A stretch of 64,000 bases of DNA from Paenibacillus periandrae (GCF_022458865.1 NZ_JAJNMU010000008.1:186001-250000); one strand, 5' to 3'. Shown: positions 18,736 through 27,844, counted from the first letter of the stretch. Numbers and translations: made by a program. The notes: a model not told the origin generated them from the sequence alone.

Positions 18736-19422
18736 ATGTTGGATTTGGTAGAACAACGCATGGCTAGTACTTTACCTGCTGTTGCCACAAAAAGCGTTAT
18801 TGAAGGATTAAAAGAAAAAGATAGCATGGTGCAAATGAGATTGTTCGTTAAAGTATTGAGTAATTTCTTACAACAACCAACGCCTTATGTGTCGACTGAT
18901 CTGGACGCTATAATGGAAAAAAGCGAGATCACCGCAGATGAGCTCCAAGAACAGGTTATGGCGTTATTTAATCATATGGTCAGCGCCGGTTCGAATACAA
19001 CAAAATCTGTCACCCGCTATACGACAGGTCAACTGGCAGCCTTCTTTGGTGTTACAGTTGTAACAATCAATAACTGGTTAAAAGTTGGTAAGATCATTGG
19101 GGCACACAAGACTGGAGCTAATAAGCAATATCGAATTCCAGAAACCGCGATCTATAAAAGCATGAGTGGGGAAAGTATTCCGATATCCGAGATCGTAAAG
19201 TTGTACGAAGAAGAGAAACGTCGGACAAGCCTACGTTCGATGACGCCGACACAAGAGCAAAAAGAGCTGTTGGATGCTGTAGTATTCTTCGAAAACAAAT
19301 ATGGCGGTGTCTATGAGAAAACACTTGGGCATCGAGATCGAAAAGCGTTAACGTCATTAGAAAAAAGGGATGCAAATGAGTGGGAATATCTACTACGTTG
19401 CATCAATGGTGAACATGAGTAA
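18736..19422 (+). CDS. HTH (MerR/excisionase-like) protein, probable antitoxin of a toxin pair
   Basis: About 228 residues. Residues about 95-140 hold a helix-turn-helix of the excisionase/MerR type (TTGQLAAFFGVTVVTINNWL, then YRIPETAIYK). The N-terminal 90 residues are helical; the C-terminus, with KYGGVYEKTLGHRD, is charged. ATG 18736 follows AAGGAAGG at 8 bases; GTG 18727 is an alternative, using GGAGG. Its stop overlaps the start of the next gene by 8 bases. Together they look like a two-gene module in which this protein binds its own promoter (a TATAAT-like box near 18706) and neutralises the partner. Confidence 0.65.
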   Translation: MLDLVEQRMASTLPAVATKSVIEGLKEKDSMVQMRLFVKVLSNFLQQPTPYVSTDLDAIMEKSEITADELQEQVMALFNHMVSAGSNTTKSVTRYTTGQLAAFFGVTVVTINNWLKVGKIIGAHKTGANKQYRIPETAIYKSMSGESIPISEIVKLYEEEKRRTSLRSMTPTQEQKELLDAVVFFENKYGGVYEKTLGHRDRKALTSLEKRDANEWEYLLRCINGEHE

Positions 19423-19846
19423 ACGTCGCCCGTCAACGAATTTCACTATCTTAGAGCGTGAATTCAATTCAATAATCATCGAAATTCGTGACTACGATTC
19501 AACAGGTCAAAAAAGCTCGATGTCCTTTCAGAGGAAAACAATTCTCCTAAATAATGACACACGCGTATATGTGACCGAACGGGTTGTGAACGCAGAAATA
19601 CTATTTTATCAGTATGATTGGTATACGAACTCGGGAGAAGAACTTCTGAAATTCCATTCTGAGGAACACAAGGATAAACGTTATAAAACCGCAACAGGAG
19701 ATCACCATATCCATCCCTCATCCACGATTAAGCTACTGAACGTTGATCGTCTACCCAATTATCTGCATCAGGATTTACGTGCTATTATGGAATTCATTTT
19801 GCTACATACTTTGGCCAATGCCGCAAAAGAAAAAAACAAAAAGTGA
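19415..19846 (+). CDS. TumE/DUF6516-like putative toxin
   Basis: 143 residues from ATG 19415, coupled to the upstream HTH gene (ATGAGTAA overlap). The central part, RVVNAEILFYQYDWY and then KRYKTATGDHHIHPSS, fits the DUF6516/TumE toxin layout, in which a beta-strand with aromatic residues is followed by a His-rich HH-x-HP signature. Known TumE-type toxins are RNases paired with HTH antitoxins. The family match is by eye and moderate. Confidence 0.5.
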   Translation: MSKRRPSTNFTILEREFNSIIIEIRDYDSTGQKSSMSFQRKTILLNNDTRVYVTERVVNAEILFYQYDWYTNSGEELLKFHSEEHKDKRYKTATGDHHIHPSSTIKLLNVDRLPNYLHQDLRAIMEFILLHTLANAAKEKNKK

Positions 19847-19946
19847 GCTAACGTATCGATTAAAGGTTCAACTCGAACTCCCAAGCGGAGAAAAATCTTG
19901 TTGTACCCTGCTCAACCAGTGTAAGATTCGGTCTATATTCCACCAT

Positions 19947-19980
19947 AAAGAAGCGGGAGTAAGATGAACCGCTTCTTTTG
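19947..19980 (+). terminator. Terminator after the toxin pair
   Basis: AAAGAAGCGG pairs with CCGCTTCTTT and ends in TTTG. It uses the GAAGCGGG stem seen in several terminators of this window. Confidence 0.75.
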
Positions 19981-20068
19981 TCTATCCTATGTGCCTCTAA
20001 AAATGCATCTTTAGTATCCCAACCAAAAAGGCCGAAATTGGAACCTTGGTCGATACAAGAATCGGAAG

Positions 20069-20446
20069 ATGAAAGATTTTGTTGTGAGATTTTTGTTGAA
20101 AACGGCTGAGACCGTTAACCACTTCCTCTATCGTCATGACCCGATTTATAGGTCCTCCCCACCTTTTAAAGTAGAAGGATACGCCTTGGGGTTGGCGTTG
20201 TTCTTCGAGTTCGTATCCCCAATCTTTATATCGGTCCCTCTTTCAGCAGCCTTCATTGTCGCATTCGTTCACAGGGTGGCCAACTTGAAGGGGTTACATT
20301 TGATTTTGGGTTTGCTCCCCACAGTTACCTCCCTTCTACAGTCAACCCGCTCTATGTATATTGTTTTCCAATTCCGAAATCAATTTCAAGTATCTTTTAC
20401 GCATGAGGAAAGCAATCAAGGAGCGGGGCCAGATGGAGATCGATAG
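20069..20446 (+). CDS. Small membrane protein
   Basis: 125 residues with two or three hydrophobic segments (GYALGLALFFEFVSPIFI, VPLSAAFIVAFV, LILGLLPTVTSLL). The start ATG has only GGAAG immediately upstream, so translation may be weak. The tail is polar (EESNQGAGPDGDR). Not recognised. Confidence 0.4.
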   Translation: MKDFVVRFLLKTAETVNHFLYRHDPIYRSSPPFKVEGYALGLALFFEFVSPIFISVPLSAAFIVAFVHRVANLKGLHLILGLLPTVTSLLQSTRSMYIVFQFRNQFQVSFTHEESNQGAGPDGDR

Positions 20447-20596
20447 CAGACTGCAATTTCAATAATATATTCTGAACATCCACCCACCAGGTGGTGTATT
20501 CCATTGAGATACCCTGATCGCCGCGCACTACTGGAAGTAAACAGGGCATGGTAGGATGAAAAAGAGGAAGTTTGCCTATAGGGGGAATGAGCGGCC

Positions 20597-20992
20597 ATGA
20601 GTATGTCAACGGTCGAGATGATAGGAACGCTCCAAGAGGGACAGGTTGCCCGCCTCCTTATGGACCATGGCCGAATCACTGTTATTCGTAAAGGACACGG
20701 ATTTTTCTATAAGGACCATCCGTACCTTGAACCGGAGGGAACGCATCTGGTACTGAATATCGGTACGATGGAGGCTTTGTGGGTTCTGGAGGAACCCACG
20801 GTACCCGCTTATGTTGATTCTGGTGTCGCGTTGCGGACGTTGTTGCAAGATATTGAGGTGCAAGCGACTTTTAACGATCAGACCATCACAGTTTCCAAGC
20901 GTACTAAGATTGAGGAGTTGCTGCAGCTCTCCGATGAACTGCGGATTGAGGATCTCTGGCTTGAAGTTAAGTGGTCCCTTTCTCTAAACTAG
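20597..20992 (+). CDS. Hypothetical protein, first gene of a four-gene operon
   Basis: 131 residues, soluble, acidic; ATG 20597 lies behind GGGGGAATGAG. GKGHGFFYKDHPYLEPEG and LRTLLQDIEVQATFNDQTI are the clearest segments. It starts a close run of genes (20597, 21018, 21289, 21630) that ends in a terminator at 21905. No family recognised. Confidence 0.55.
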   Translation: MSMSTVEMIGTLQEGQVARLLMDHGRITVIRKGHGFFYKDHPYLEPEGTHLVLNIGTMEALWVLEEPTVPAYVDSGVALRTLLQDIEVQATFNDQTITVSKRTKIEELLQLSDELRIEDLWLEVKWSLSLN

Positions 20993-21017
20993 CATCTTTT
21001 CGAAAGGGGATTTGAAT

Positions 21018-21230
21018 ATGGAAGACCAATGTTGCGACTGTGGGACGACGGAAAATGTTAAGACGTACCGTGCTCTTCCTCCTTTCTTGGGATGGTATAA
21101 CATTCCCGATCCAAGAGTGTATTGCGATCCGTGTTTGGCGGCCTTAAAAGGAAGAAACATGAAAGAACTGGGACGGGCTTTTGTCATCTTACCAACATCA
21201 CCAGAAGATGCCGAGCAGGTACTGGAATAA
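21018..21230 (+). CDS. Small zinc-ribbon protein
   Basis: 70 residues. CCDCG near the N-terminus and CDPC near residue 37 form a four-Cys ribbon. ATG 21018 follows AAAGGGG; the TTG two codons earlier is less likely. It is the second gene of the operon. Probably binds nucleic acid or protein; no known function. Confidence 0.6.
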   Translation: MEDQCCDCGTTENVKTYRALPPFLGWYNIPDPRVYCDPCLAALKGRNMKELGRAFVILPTSPEDAEQVLE

Positions 21231-21288
21231 ATGTTGTGGAAGAAGCGGGTTCGGTAATCTGAATCATTCACAAAAAGGAGGCAAATCG

Positions 21289-21633
21289 ATGAAGATCAAT
21301 GACAAGGGTCTTATTTGTAAGGAAATAACGGACGGATCCGTTACCATAATTGGAGAGGCGTCGTTATCTGAGGAAGAAGCTGTCGCGATATTGACATCCA
21401 TGCCCTCAAGGGAGGTACATAGACTTGTCTTTGGAAGCACTGGCGCCGGATACGAGTGGAAAACCCTTCAGATCTGGGCGGAAAGGGAGTTTGGGATCGA
21501 ATGTTCCGAAAGTCACAAAAAGGACCTTTCGTTATATACATTCGATATAGCTTGTGAGAAACTTGGGCTTATCCAAGGTGACGAGGAAAACTTCCATAGC
21601 CATATCGAGTATGCAGAAGGAGACAACAAATGA
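21289..21633 (+). CDS. Hypothetical protein
   Basis: 114 residues, acidic, with LSEEEAVAILTSMPSREVH and AGYEWKTLQIWAEREFGI. ATG 21289 has AAGGAGG 7 bases upstream; the longer frame from 21181 overlaps the previous gene. The stop overlaps the next start by four bases (ATGA). Not recognised. Confidence 0.6.
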   Translation: MKINDKGLICKEITDGSVTIIGEASLSEEEAVAILTSMPSREVHRLVFGSTGAGYEWKTLQIWAEREFGIECSESHKKDLSLYTFDIACEKLGLIQGDEENFHSHIEYAEGDNK

Positions 21634-21896
21634 GGAAACGCCAACGGAAAAAGAATTCGAAGAAGTATTTACCGATCATCGTTGACGAATTCCCACTTCT
21701 ATTAATGACGGATGAGGAAAGACTGGATGCGCAGCGGCAATACGAGGCATATCGGCAGCGTTATGCTTTTCGTAAACGATATAAAGACCTGAAAAACAAC
21801 AGAATGCTCCGCGTCTACTATCCATCGAGCAAATCCTTCCAACAATCCATGAATAGGTTTAATAGACTAATGAGAGAAGTAATCGGAGCCTTATAG
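21630..21896 (+). CDS. Small basic protein
   Basis: 88 residues, very rich in Lys/Arg (starts RKRQRKKNSKK; later RQRYAFRKRYKDLKNNR). It is coupled to the preceding gene through ATGA. The composition suggests nucleic-acid binding. Last gene of the operon. Confidence 0.55.
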   Translation: MRKRQRKKNSKKYLPIIVDEFPLLLMTDEERLDAQRQYEAYRQRYAFRKRYKDLKNNRMLRVYYPSSKSFQQSMNRFNRLMREVIGAL

Positions 21897-21904
21897 GAAT
21901 AATT

Positions 21905-21931
21905 GAGGAGCGGGAACCCGCTCCTTTTTTC
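21905..21931 (+). terminator. Terminator of the 20597-21896 operon
   Basis: GGAGCGGG-AA-CCCGCTCC followed by TTTTTTC. The RES gene converges on it from the other side. Confidence 0.85.
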
Positions 21932-21993
21932 TTTCCAATGGCCGATCAGTCAAAGATAGATTGCGGATTGTCAATTCACGACCTACATTTGGC

Positions 21994-23277
21994 CTAAAAA
22001 AAGTCCGTAGGGGATCGTTTTGTAAATTGAGGGATCTCCTCCAGGGTAATCGTGAACTGAGGTGCATAACAGATGACATCTCTGACCTGGATGTCAACTC
22101 CCGGTTCGATATTAAACAACGCGTAGTTGGTATATGTTAATTCCTTATCGTGCACACCCTCATACCGTACTCCATGATATCCAATAAAACTGCAGCAGGT
22201 CCCGATGAAATTAGGTAGTAGATAGGCTTGTTTGAGAATCTTGGTTTCTTCGTTCATTTCGTTGAAGAAGCCTTGAAAAGTAGGATCAAATGAACCGAGA
22301 TCAAACAAATGGAGCTCCTTTCTAAGAATCTGGAACTCTCCAATATCAAGGACATCCTCATGTGTAGGATGGATTTCATATGGAATGGCATCGAGACGAT
22401 CCGCGACATATAGAACCGGTACACCTATACTGTTATATCGACCGTGTTGAGGATGACCTTGGGGTGGTGCCCACATTTGTTCCTTTGTTAGGACGGTGGG
22501 CGTATCCCGCTTGCGGGTGCGGCCGCGGTATAAGGTGCCAACCTTTGGTGTCAAGAGGGAAAAGTCTCTTGCCTCAAAATGTTTCTCCAATGTTTGATAA
22601 ATGGCCTTGCCAACCGGATGTTTTAAGGCGAGCATCGGATATCGACTAAGGTATGTTCTGAAATTGTTCAGATCATCCTTCTCTATCGTTACTCCATAAG
22701 ACTGACTGAACGCACAAAACTCCTCATACTGAAATCCCCAGTAATCCGCGACATCCCGCTTCGTATAAATATCGTCATCAATCTCAAAAATGCCTCTGTT
22801 TGAATTGTCATTATTATACGCGTCCCTACCATGACCACAAGGGCATTGGATATGTGTGCATAGCAGTTGGTATAACTCTTCGGGGACATCTTTATCAAAA
22901 AAGTACTCACTCAGGGTTATACCTTCAGGTTGTTCCATTCTAGAGCTTGGATCATGGGGGTCATTGTTAAAGGCGTGTACGAAATGGCCGCGCTCTTCTC
23001 CTTCACAATATGTACAACCACCGATATCAGCTCCTACTTGATCAGCGATATCATTAAGGATGTCATCCTCTATAGTTAGGATGAAGTAAGAATCCTCCTC
23101 GATGATGTCTTCGTTGCAGCATGTGCAGGATAGTTTCTCTTTCCCTTCCTTTGTGATTACATGGCAACCATCAATTTTACCGAGAAGATCATGCCCATAT
23201 TTTCCCGAAAAATCGAAGAACAGCGAACCACAACTGAAACAGAGGGTTGTCTCGTTTAAATCTGTAATTACATGCAC
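21994..23277 (-). CDS. RES-domain protein with N-terminal zinc clusters
   Basis: About 427 residues. From about residue 247, LYRGRTRKRDTP, GRYNSIGVPVLYVADRLDA and then YEIHPTH match the RES fold: an arginine near the start, GR-x-N-x2-G-x-P-x-LYxA, and the conserved Glu. Characterised RES toxins degrade NAD+. The first 160 residues carry CFSC, CTCC, CTYC and CPCG clusters and a conserved acidic linker, as in the zinc-containing RES N-terminal module. GTG 23277 (AGGAG 9 bases upstream) is a better start than TTG 23286. No Xre-type antitoxin is next to it, unlike classical RES-Xre pairs, so it could be a stand-alone effector or defence protein (inference). Confidence 0.75.
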   Translation of the reverse strand: MHVITDLNETTLCFSCGSLFFDFSGKYGHDLLGKIDGCHVITKEGKEKLSCTCCNEDIIEEDSYFILTIEDDILNDIADQVGADIGGCTYCEGEERGHFVHAFNNDPHDPSSRMEQPEGITLSEYFFDKDVPEELYQLLCTHIQCPCGHGRDAYNNDNSNRGIFEIDDDIYTKRDVADYWGFQYEEFCAFSQSYGVTIEKDDLNNFRTYLSRYPMLALKHPVGKAIYQTLEKHFEARDFSLLTPKVGTLYRGRTRKRDTPTVLTKEQMWAPPQGHPQHGRYNSIGVPVLYVADRLDAIPYEIHPTHEDVLDIGEFQILRKELHLFDLGSFDPTFQGFFNEMNEETKILKQAYLLPNFIGTCCSFIGYHGVRYEGVHDKELTYTNYALFNIEPGVDIQVRDVICYAPQFTITLEEIPQFTKRSPTDFF

Positions 23278-23286
23278 GATGTTCAA

Positions 23287-23837
23287 CTCCTAATTGATTT
23301 ATATCTTTTCCTGCTTCAGATCCTAAACTGAAGCGGGATTGATTTATACGAGAACTTTTGACTCAGTAATGATTATATAACAAACCGGCTTCTTGTGGTT
23401 CTAATTATATGACTCATAAACATGGGGTCGGAGCGAGATAGAGTATGAGCAAGGAAATTCATTGTTCTGAATTAAAAACGTGTTTACGGTTTAGAATATG
23501 CAGGATTATTGAATGAATAGATCCCCTCCTTCCCTTTCCTCTAAATTGGGTAGTGATAGATTTACCGTATGTCTATTCTGCCAGAGATTCACGGAACGGT
23601 GATCTAACGGCTCCAGTTATTTTATGCAACGGCTCCACAACTTTTTTTGATTATGTAAAAACAAACAAATATCCATATAAAATGCTCGATATTACGGGGT
23701 AAATACTTTCATTTATCTACAAATATCCATGGACTACTGGATGTATATTTAATCTGATAAGATACAAAGTGCCAGTATCCCTTATTTTCATGCACAGGGA
23801 CTCTTCTTTTCAAATACATTACATAAAGGAGTGTTAA
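23287..23837. other. Intergenic region between RES gene and ydbS-like gene
   Basis: Diverging promoters are expected here. A CTGCTTCAG/CTGAAGCGGG hairpin (23311-23340) lies in the RES leader. I see no gene; the T/A content rises towards 23700. Confidence 0.4.
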
Positions 23838-24335
23838 ATGTTCCCTTATAAGTCTTTGCATTCAGACGTAGTCCTTTATTGGCGAGTTCGTCAAATGATT
23901 TTTTTCGTTATTTTCTTGGTCATCTCATGTTTTCCATCAATTCTTTATTTAGTATGGCTGAGCACATGGTACTGGCTTCTGATATTAACCTTAATACTGG
24001 TGATTATCACGATCACATATAGTGGTTTCATCATCATTAGGGGTGTACATATTCGGTACACGCGGCGAGGATACCTAATTTCAGAAGATGACATACGAAT
24101 TCGGTATGGTAGTATTTGGACCGAGTGCTCGACTGTCATTCCAATGAATCGTCTCCAGCACGTTGATAAAGAGCAAGGGGTCATCGCTCGGCATTATGAT
24201 CTGGTTGCCCTCACCTTTTATACAGCTGGCAATGTGCATGAGTTAGAAGGTCTCAGAGAAGATGAAGCAAACCAAATCCGAGAACGCGTCATCAGCCTTG
24301 CGAAGTTAGATGGAGGCGATGCTTATTGTGATTAG
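23838..24335 (+). CDS. ydbS: YdbS-like membrane protein with bacterial PH domain
   Basis: 165 residues. Two hydrophobic helices (MIFFVIFLVISCFPSILYLV and YWLLILTLILVIITITY) are followed by a bPH2 domain (RRGYLISEDDIRIRYGS, then VIPMNRLQHVDKEQGVIARH). In B. subtilis, ydbS and ydbT form a sigma-W operon that protects against peptide antibiotics made by competitors. AAAGGAG lies just upstream of the ATG. It overlaps the following gene by 26 bases, the usual ydbST order. Confidence 0.8.
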   Translation: MFPYKSLHSDVVLYWRVRQMIFFVIFLVISCFPSILYLVWLSTWYWLLILTLILVIITITYSGFIIIRGVHIRYTRRGYLISEDDIRIRYGSIWTECSTVIPMNRLQHVDKEQGVIARHYDLVALTFYTAGNVHELEGLREDEANQIRERVISLAKLDGGDAYCD

Positions 24336-25770
24336 ACATCATCATCCTATCACGATATTATACCGGCTGAATCGAAAAGTTAGAGGTATTATTATCCCCA
24401 GTGCCTTTCTTATTTTTAACGAGATTCGAGTAGACACAGGTCATCAACCGTATTGGATCTATTTGATTGCAGTCGCAATTACATTTGTTATCTGTTCTTG
24501 GGCTATCCTTTCCTGGATGAAGGATACATATCAGGTGGATAGTGATGCTTTACATTTAAGAAAAGGTGTTTTTACTAAAACGGAGCGGGTCCTACCGATA
24601 TCTAGAATAAACACGTTGGATTTAAAGCAAAATTATGTGTACAAGCTTTTATCCATCGCGAAGATTGAAATTCGAACCGCAGATTCCAATGATCATTCTG
24701 TTGCTACCCTTGTTGTCTCTTTGCGCAAAGCGAAAGAAATTGAGATGTACGTGAAATCAGACCTATATTTAGAGATGAAGGTTGAGAACAAGCCCCTATT
24801 CACGACATTGCCAAAGATGAAAGAAATATGGATGATGGCGATTTCATTGAAAACCTTCTGGTTAGGGGTACCGGTTAGCATGACCCTTATGCAATATGTC
24901 TTCCAATGGGTATCTAGAAGTGAGCCAGAGCCTAGTGTCAGTATGTTGTCGATGATTCAAGGTAGCTTATGGGCAAACATTGATATGCTCTCCTTTGTCT
25001 TCTCATTGGGTATTTTATTGGGAAGTACAATCATTGTATCGTGGATTTTCTCTTTTGTAGTGGTAAGTCTAAAATACTATGGTTGGCAGGTAAAGAGGAA
25101 TGCATCATTTCTTACGATTCATTACGGATTGTTTGAGTCACGAATCGTAAGGCTGCATGTAAGTAAGATCCAATCGATTCGAATCAAGGAACCCTTTATC
25201 TGTCGCATATTTGGCTATGCCTTTGTTTGGATCGATTGTGTTGGTTTTGAAGGAGAAAGAAAGATTAAGATGTTGCTTCCTGCGATGAAGAAGCGAGATA
25301 TACCTCAAGTTTTGCAGGAGATTCTTCCGGAGTTTACATTACCCGATACAAGTTGTTACCCTCTCCATAGAGACGGGAAGCTGCTTGCAGCAACACGAGT
25401 AAGCATCCCTTTATTCCTCAGCATATTATTTGCCGCGTTTTGGTACCACCCGATTTTGTACACTACGATAATTCCGATTACAATCGCTCTAATGAATCTA
25501 TACGCATATAACCGGAGTGGCTGGATGCTTTACAAAAACCATCTAGTCATCTCGAAAGGTGGGTTAACGCAATCGACAGTCTATGTGCTTCGAAACTCAA
25601 TTCAATCTATATCTATTAGTCAACACTCGATTCAGAAGAGATTGGGCTACAGTAAACTGTATATCGACATTGACTCCCCTTCAAGATGGAGTGAATACCG
25701 GATCGTAGGTATTCCGATAAGCCATCACTTAAAGATTCGCGGTTGGTATGAGAACCGCTTTGGCCAATAA
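24310..25770 (+). CDS. ydbT: YdbT-like membrane protein with repeated PH domains
   Basis: About 486 residues. Alternating membrane pairs and bPH2 domains: YQVDSDALHLRKGVFTKTER with the RINTLDLKQNYVYKLLSIAK motif, a second ASFLTIHYGLFESRIVRLHV, and a third LVISKGGLTQSTVYVLRNSI. This is the long partner of YdbS. The start is uncertain: ATG 24310 and ATG 24319 are both inside the upstream gene, and GTG 24328 has GGAGG at 11 bases. Together with YdbS it probably shields the envelope from antimicrobial peptides. Confidence 0.8.
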   Translation: MEAMLIVIRHHHPITILYRLNRKVRGIIIPSAFLIFNEIRVDTGHQPYWIYLIAVAITFVICSWAILSWMKDTYQVDSDALHLRKGVFTKTERVLPISRINTLDLKQNYVYKLLSIAKIEIRTADSNDHSVATLVVSLRKAKEIEMYVKSDLYLEMKVENKPLFTTLPKMKEIWMMAISLKTFWLGVPVSMTLMQYVFQWVSRSEPEPSVSMLSMIQGSLWANIDMLSFVFSLGILLGSTIIVSWIFSFVVVSLKYYGWQVKRNASFLTIHYGLFESRIVRLHVSKIQSIRIKEPFICRIFGYAFVWIDCVGFEGERKIKMLLPAMKKRDIPQVLQEILPEFTLPDTSCYPLHRDGKLLAATRVSIPLFLSILFAAFWYHPILYTTIIPITIALMNLYAYNRSGWMLYKNHLVISKGGLTQSTVYVLRNSIQSISISQHSIQKRLGYSKLYIDIDSPSRWSEYRIVGIPISHHLKIRGWYENRFGQ

Positions 25771-25932
25771 GGGTAATGCTAGAAAGAAAGTATGTTGTGT
25801 GTCTTATTTTACCCTATTCGTGTCTATCTCCATCTCCATTAGGTATAAGAGCGGGACACGATTCTTTGTGTCGCAATCTCCATTTGTTGCGGCAAGAATA
25901 ATAGTATTAACAAAAGAAGGGTGATTCCTAAT

Positions 25933-26175
25933 ATGAAAATGGAAAGAGAAGATTATCTCATTGTCTTTAAAGGAGTCGGTGAATTAGATTTTACCCAATT
26001 AAACGTTTCTGATAATGCCAAGAGGCTTTTGTATTTCATTGGAACTTTTGTTAAACCGCAAGATATGAGTGGAAAGGTATACTCGTTCACAGTAGCCGAT
26101 CTTGCTGATAATGGTTATGAAAATCTGGATACTATAAGGGAGCGTTTGAAGGAATTACATACAAGCCTGCCTTAG
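25933..26175 (+). CDS. Small hypothetical protein beside the TnpB element
   Basis: About 80 residues from ATG 25933 (GAAGGGTG 11 bases upstream). It contains NAKRLLYFIGTFVKPQDMSG and a helical end. Sense-like sequence continues in another frame past the stop, up to the TnpB element boundary at about 26193, so the 3' end may have been changed by that insertion. No family recognised. Confidence 0.45.
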   Translation: MKMEREDYLIVFKGVGELDFTQLNVSDNAKRLLYFIGTFVKPQDMSGKVYSFTVADLADNGYENLDTIRERLKELHTSLP

Positions 26176-26192
26176 TATTAGAGAAGAGCTTG

Positions 26193-26340
26193 AACATTCC
26201 CACCACTTAGCTACCGCTTGAAGTGTGGGATTCTTGGGTAAACGAACCTTTGGATTCGAATTGTGCCTATTCATACGAAGGGCACACCAAGCGAAAACTG
26301 TGGTTCCCACAGCTCAAAGAGTGGCTACACCGCCACTCTT
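26193..26340 (-). ncRNA. Putative omega RNA (TnpB guide RNA) scaffold
   Basis: The 3' end of tnpB and the following 130 bases form hairpins (GTGGCGGTGTAGCCAC; CTGTGGGAACCACAG) and end at the element's right end, GTGGTGGGAATGTT. This is where TnpB guide RNAs are encoded. The guide would be the host sequence immediately beyond, reading on the minus strand from about 26192 downwards. Confidence 0.6.
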
Positions 26341-27413
26341 TTTATATTTTCTGCGGCATTCGCATCTCGATCATGGATGGTTTTGCAGGATGGACATGCC
26401 CACTGCCGCACGGAGAGATTCTTGACTTCTTGATGGATATAACCGCATACATGACACGTTTGACTCGTTGGTGCAAACGGATCGGCATGTTTCAAAGTAC
26501 GTCCATACCATTCCGATTTATAGGTAAGTTGGCGTTCAAATTCACTCCAGGACGCATCGGCGATGGATTTGGCCAACTTGTGGCTTTTAAGCATGTTTGC
26601 GACTTGCAGGCTTTCGATACTGATCGTTTGGTTTTCACGAATCAGTTTTGTTGAAAGCTGATGCAAAAAATTCTGACTTGTGTTGGCAATTCTTTCATGA
26701 ATCCGAGCCACTTTACGTTTGGCTTTCTGCCAATTCGAACCGCCTTTCGTGCGGCGAGCTAAGCGGCGTTGCCAAAAAGCTAATTGTTGCTCGTATTTAC
26801 GAAATACCTTGGGATTGGCAACCCGTAAGCCATCCGAACAGACGGCAAACTCCTTCAGTCCAAGGTCAACCCCAATATGCTTGTCGATAGGCGGCAAGGG
26901 TTCTACCTCAACCTCACAGATGATGGAAACAAAATATTTGCCTGCCGCATTACGACGCACGGTAGCCGAAAGTATGCGTCCATCACAAGCTCTGGAGTTG
27001 GCAAAACGAATCCATCCAAGCTTCGGTAGTTTGATTTTAGTTCCATCGATAGCAATATTGCCATTGGTGGTTTTGGTTGTATAACTTTGAACAGGTTTTT
27101 TGCGACTTTTAAAACGTGGAGCTTTGTTCTTCGTTTTAAAGAAACGATCAAAGCTGTCTGCCACGTTACGAACGGAGGATTGCAGAGCAATGCTGTCCAC
27201 CGATTTCAGCCATTCATAAGAGCCTTTAAGGGCAGGAAGTTGTGTGGCACAGGTGTAATAGGACAAGCCCTTTCCTGTTACCGTATAGGTATCATTCCAC
27301 AACTTTAAGAAGTGGTTGAACACGAAACGACAACAACCAAACATCTGATGGATGGATTGCTGTTGTCCCTTCGATGGATAGATACGATATTTGTAAGCTT
27401 TATGAATCAGCAT
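26325..27413 (-). CDS. tnpB: RNA-guided endonuclease TnpB
   Basis: 362 residues. N-terminal HTH part (HKAYKYRIYPSKGQQQSIHQ); RuvC-like nuclease with Asp in GVDLGLKEF (about 182), Glu in SIESLQVANM (about 265) and Asp in HDRDANAAENI (about 350); zinc ribbon CHVCG...CPSC between the last two. All three catalytic acids are present, so it should cleave DNA under omega-RNA guidance and promote element retention. ATG 27413 follows AAAGGAGG; TATAAT near 27448-27453 on the same strand gives a promoter. Length is slightly short but complete. Confidence 0.9.
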   Translation of the reverse strand: MLIHKAYKYRIYPSKGQQQSIHQMFGCCRFVFNHFLKLWNDTYTVTGKGLSYYTCATQLPALKGSYEWLKSVDSIALQSSVRNVADSFDRFFKTKNKAPRFKSRKKPVQSYTTKTTNGNIAIDGTKIKLPKLGWIRFANSRACDGRILSATVRRNAAGKYFVSIICEVEVEPLPPIDKHIGVDLGLKEFAVCSDGLRVANPKVFRKYEQQLAFWQRRLARRTKGGSNWQKAKRKVARIHERIANTSQNFLHQLSTKLIRENQTISIESLQVANMLKSHKLAKSIADASWSEFERQLTYKSEWYGRTLKHADPFAPTSQTCHVCGYIHQEVKNLSVRQWACPSCKTIHDRDANAAENIKRVAV

Positions 27414-27772
27414 ACCACACAACCTCCTTTCGAATTGAATGTAAGTACATTATAGCACATACGTTCGGGATGAATGCGGAATAGCACGATTCATCCCCAT
27501 TTAGCGAAGTAGGGGTGTTCTCGTTATTTATTGATAAAAAAAGCTTTTCTAGTTTTAATTAGTACTTCACATGTATATACAGATGGACGGTTTGAAATAG
27601 TACTCTCTCGTTTTTTCAACCTAATGGGGGATTGTCAGAACTTTTCTTGTAGACTTATTAAATGGTTAATAATCCGTGTGGCGAATATAAAGGAATGTAT
27701 ATGTGAGGATCTATATTGGCCATTCATCTGTTCATTGATTAAAATGGGAAATTTATAAACATGCTTAAAATA

Positions 27773-27818
27773 CAACCCGCTCTTCCGCGATTCGGAGAAG
27801 AAGCGGGTTGTTTTAATT
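27773..27818 (+). terminator. Terminator with AACCCGCT/AGCGGGTT stem
   Basis: AACCCGCT-cTTCCG and CGGAGAAGAAGCGGGTT form a long stem followed by GTTTTAATTT. It may originally have ended the transcript of the 25933 gene before the TnpB element inserted. Confidence 0.7.
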
Positions 27819-27844
27819 TAATGACCTAATAGGCATGTAAGAGT

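Larger units (their letters stand above)
26193..27520 (-). mobile_element. IS200/IS605-group element with tnpB only
   Basis: The right end lies at the GGGAATGTT boundary (plus coordinate about 26193), which is shared with the decayed copy ending near 35905. The left end is near 27520, where the tnpB promoter and a CCCC/GGGG stem are found. No tnpA transposase is present, so it moves, if at all, with help in trans. Confidence 0.65.
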
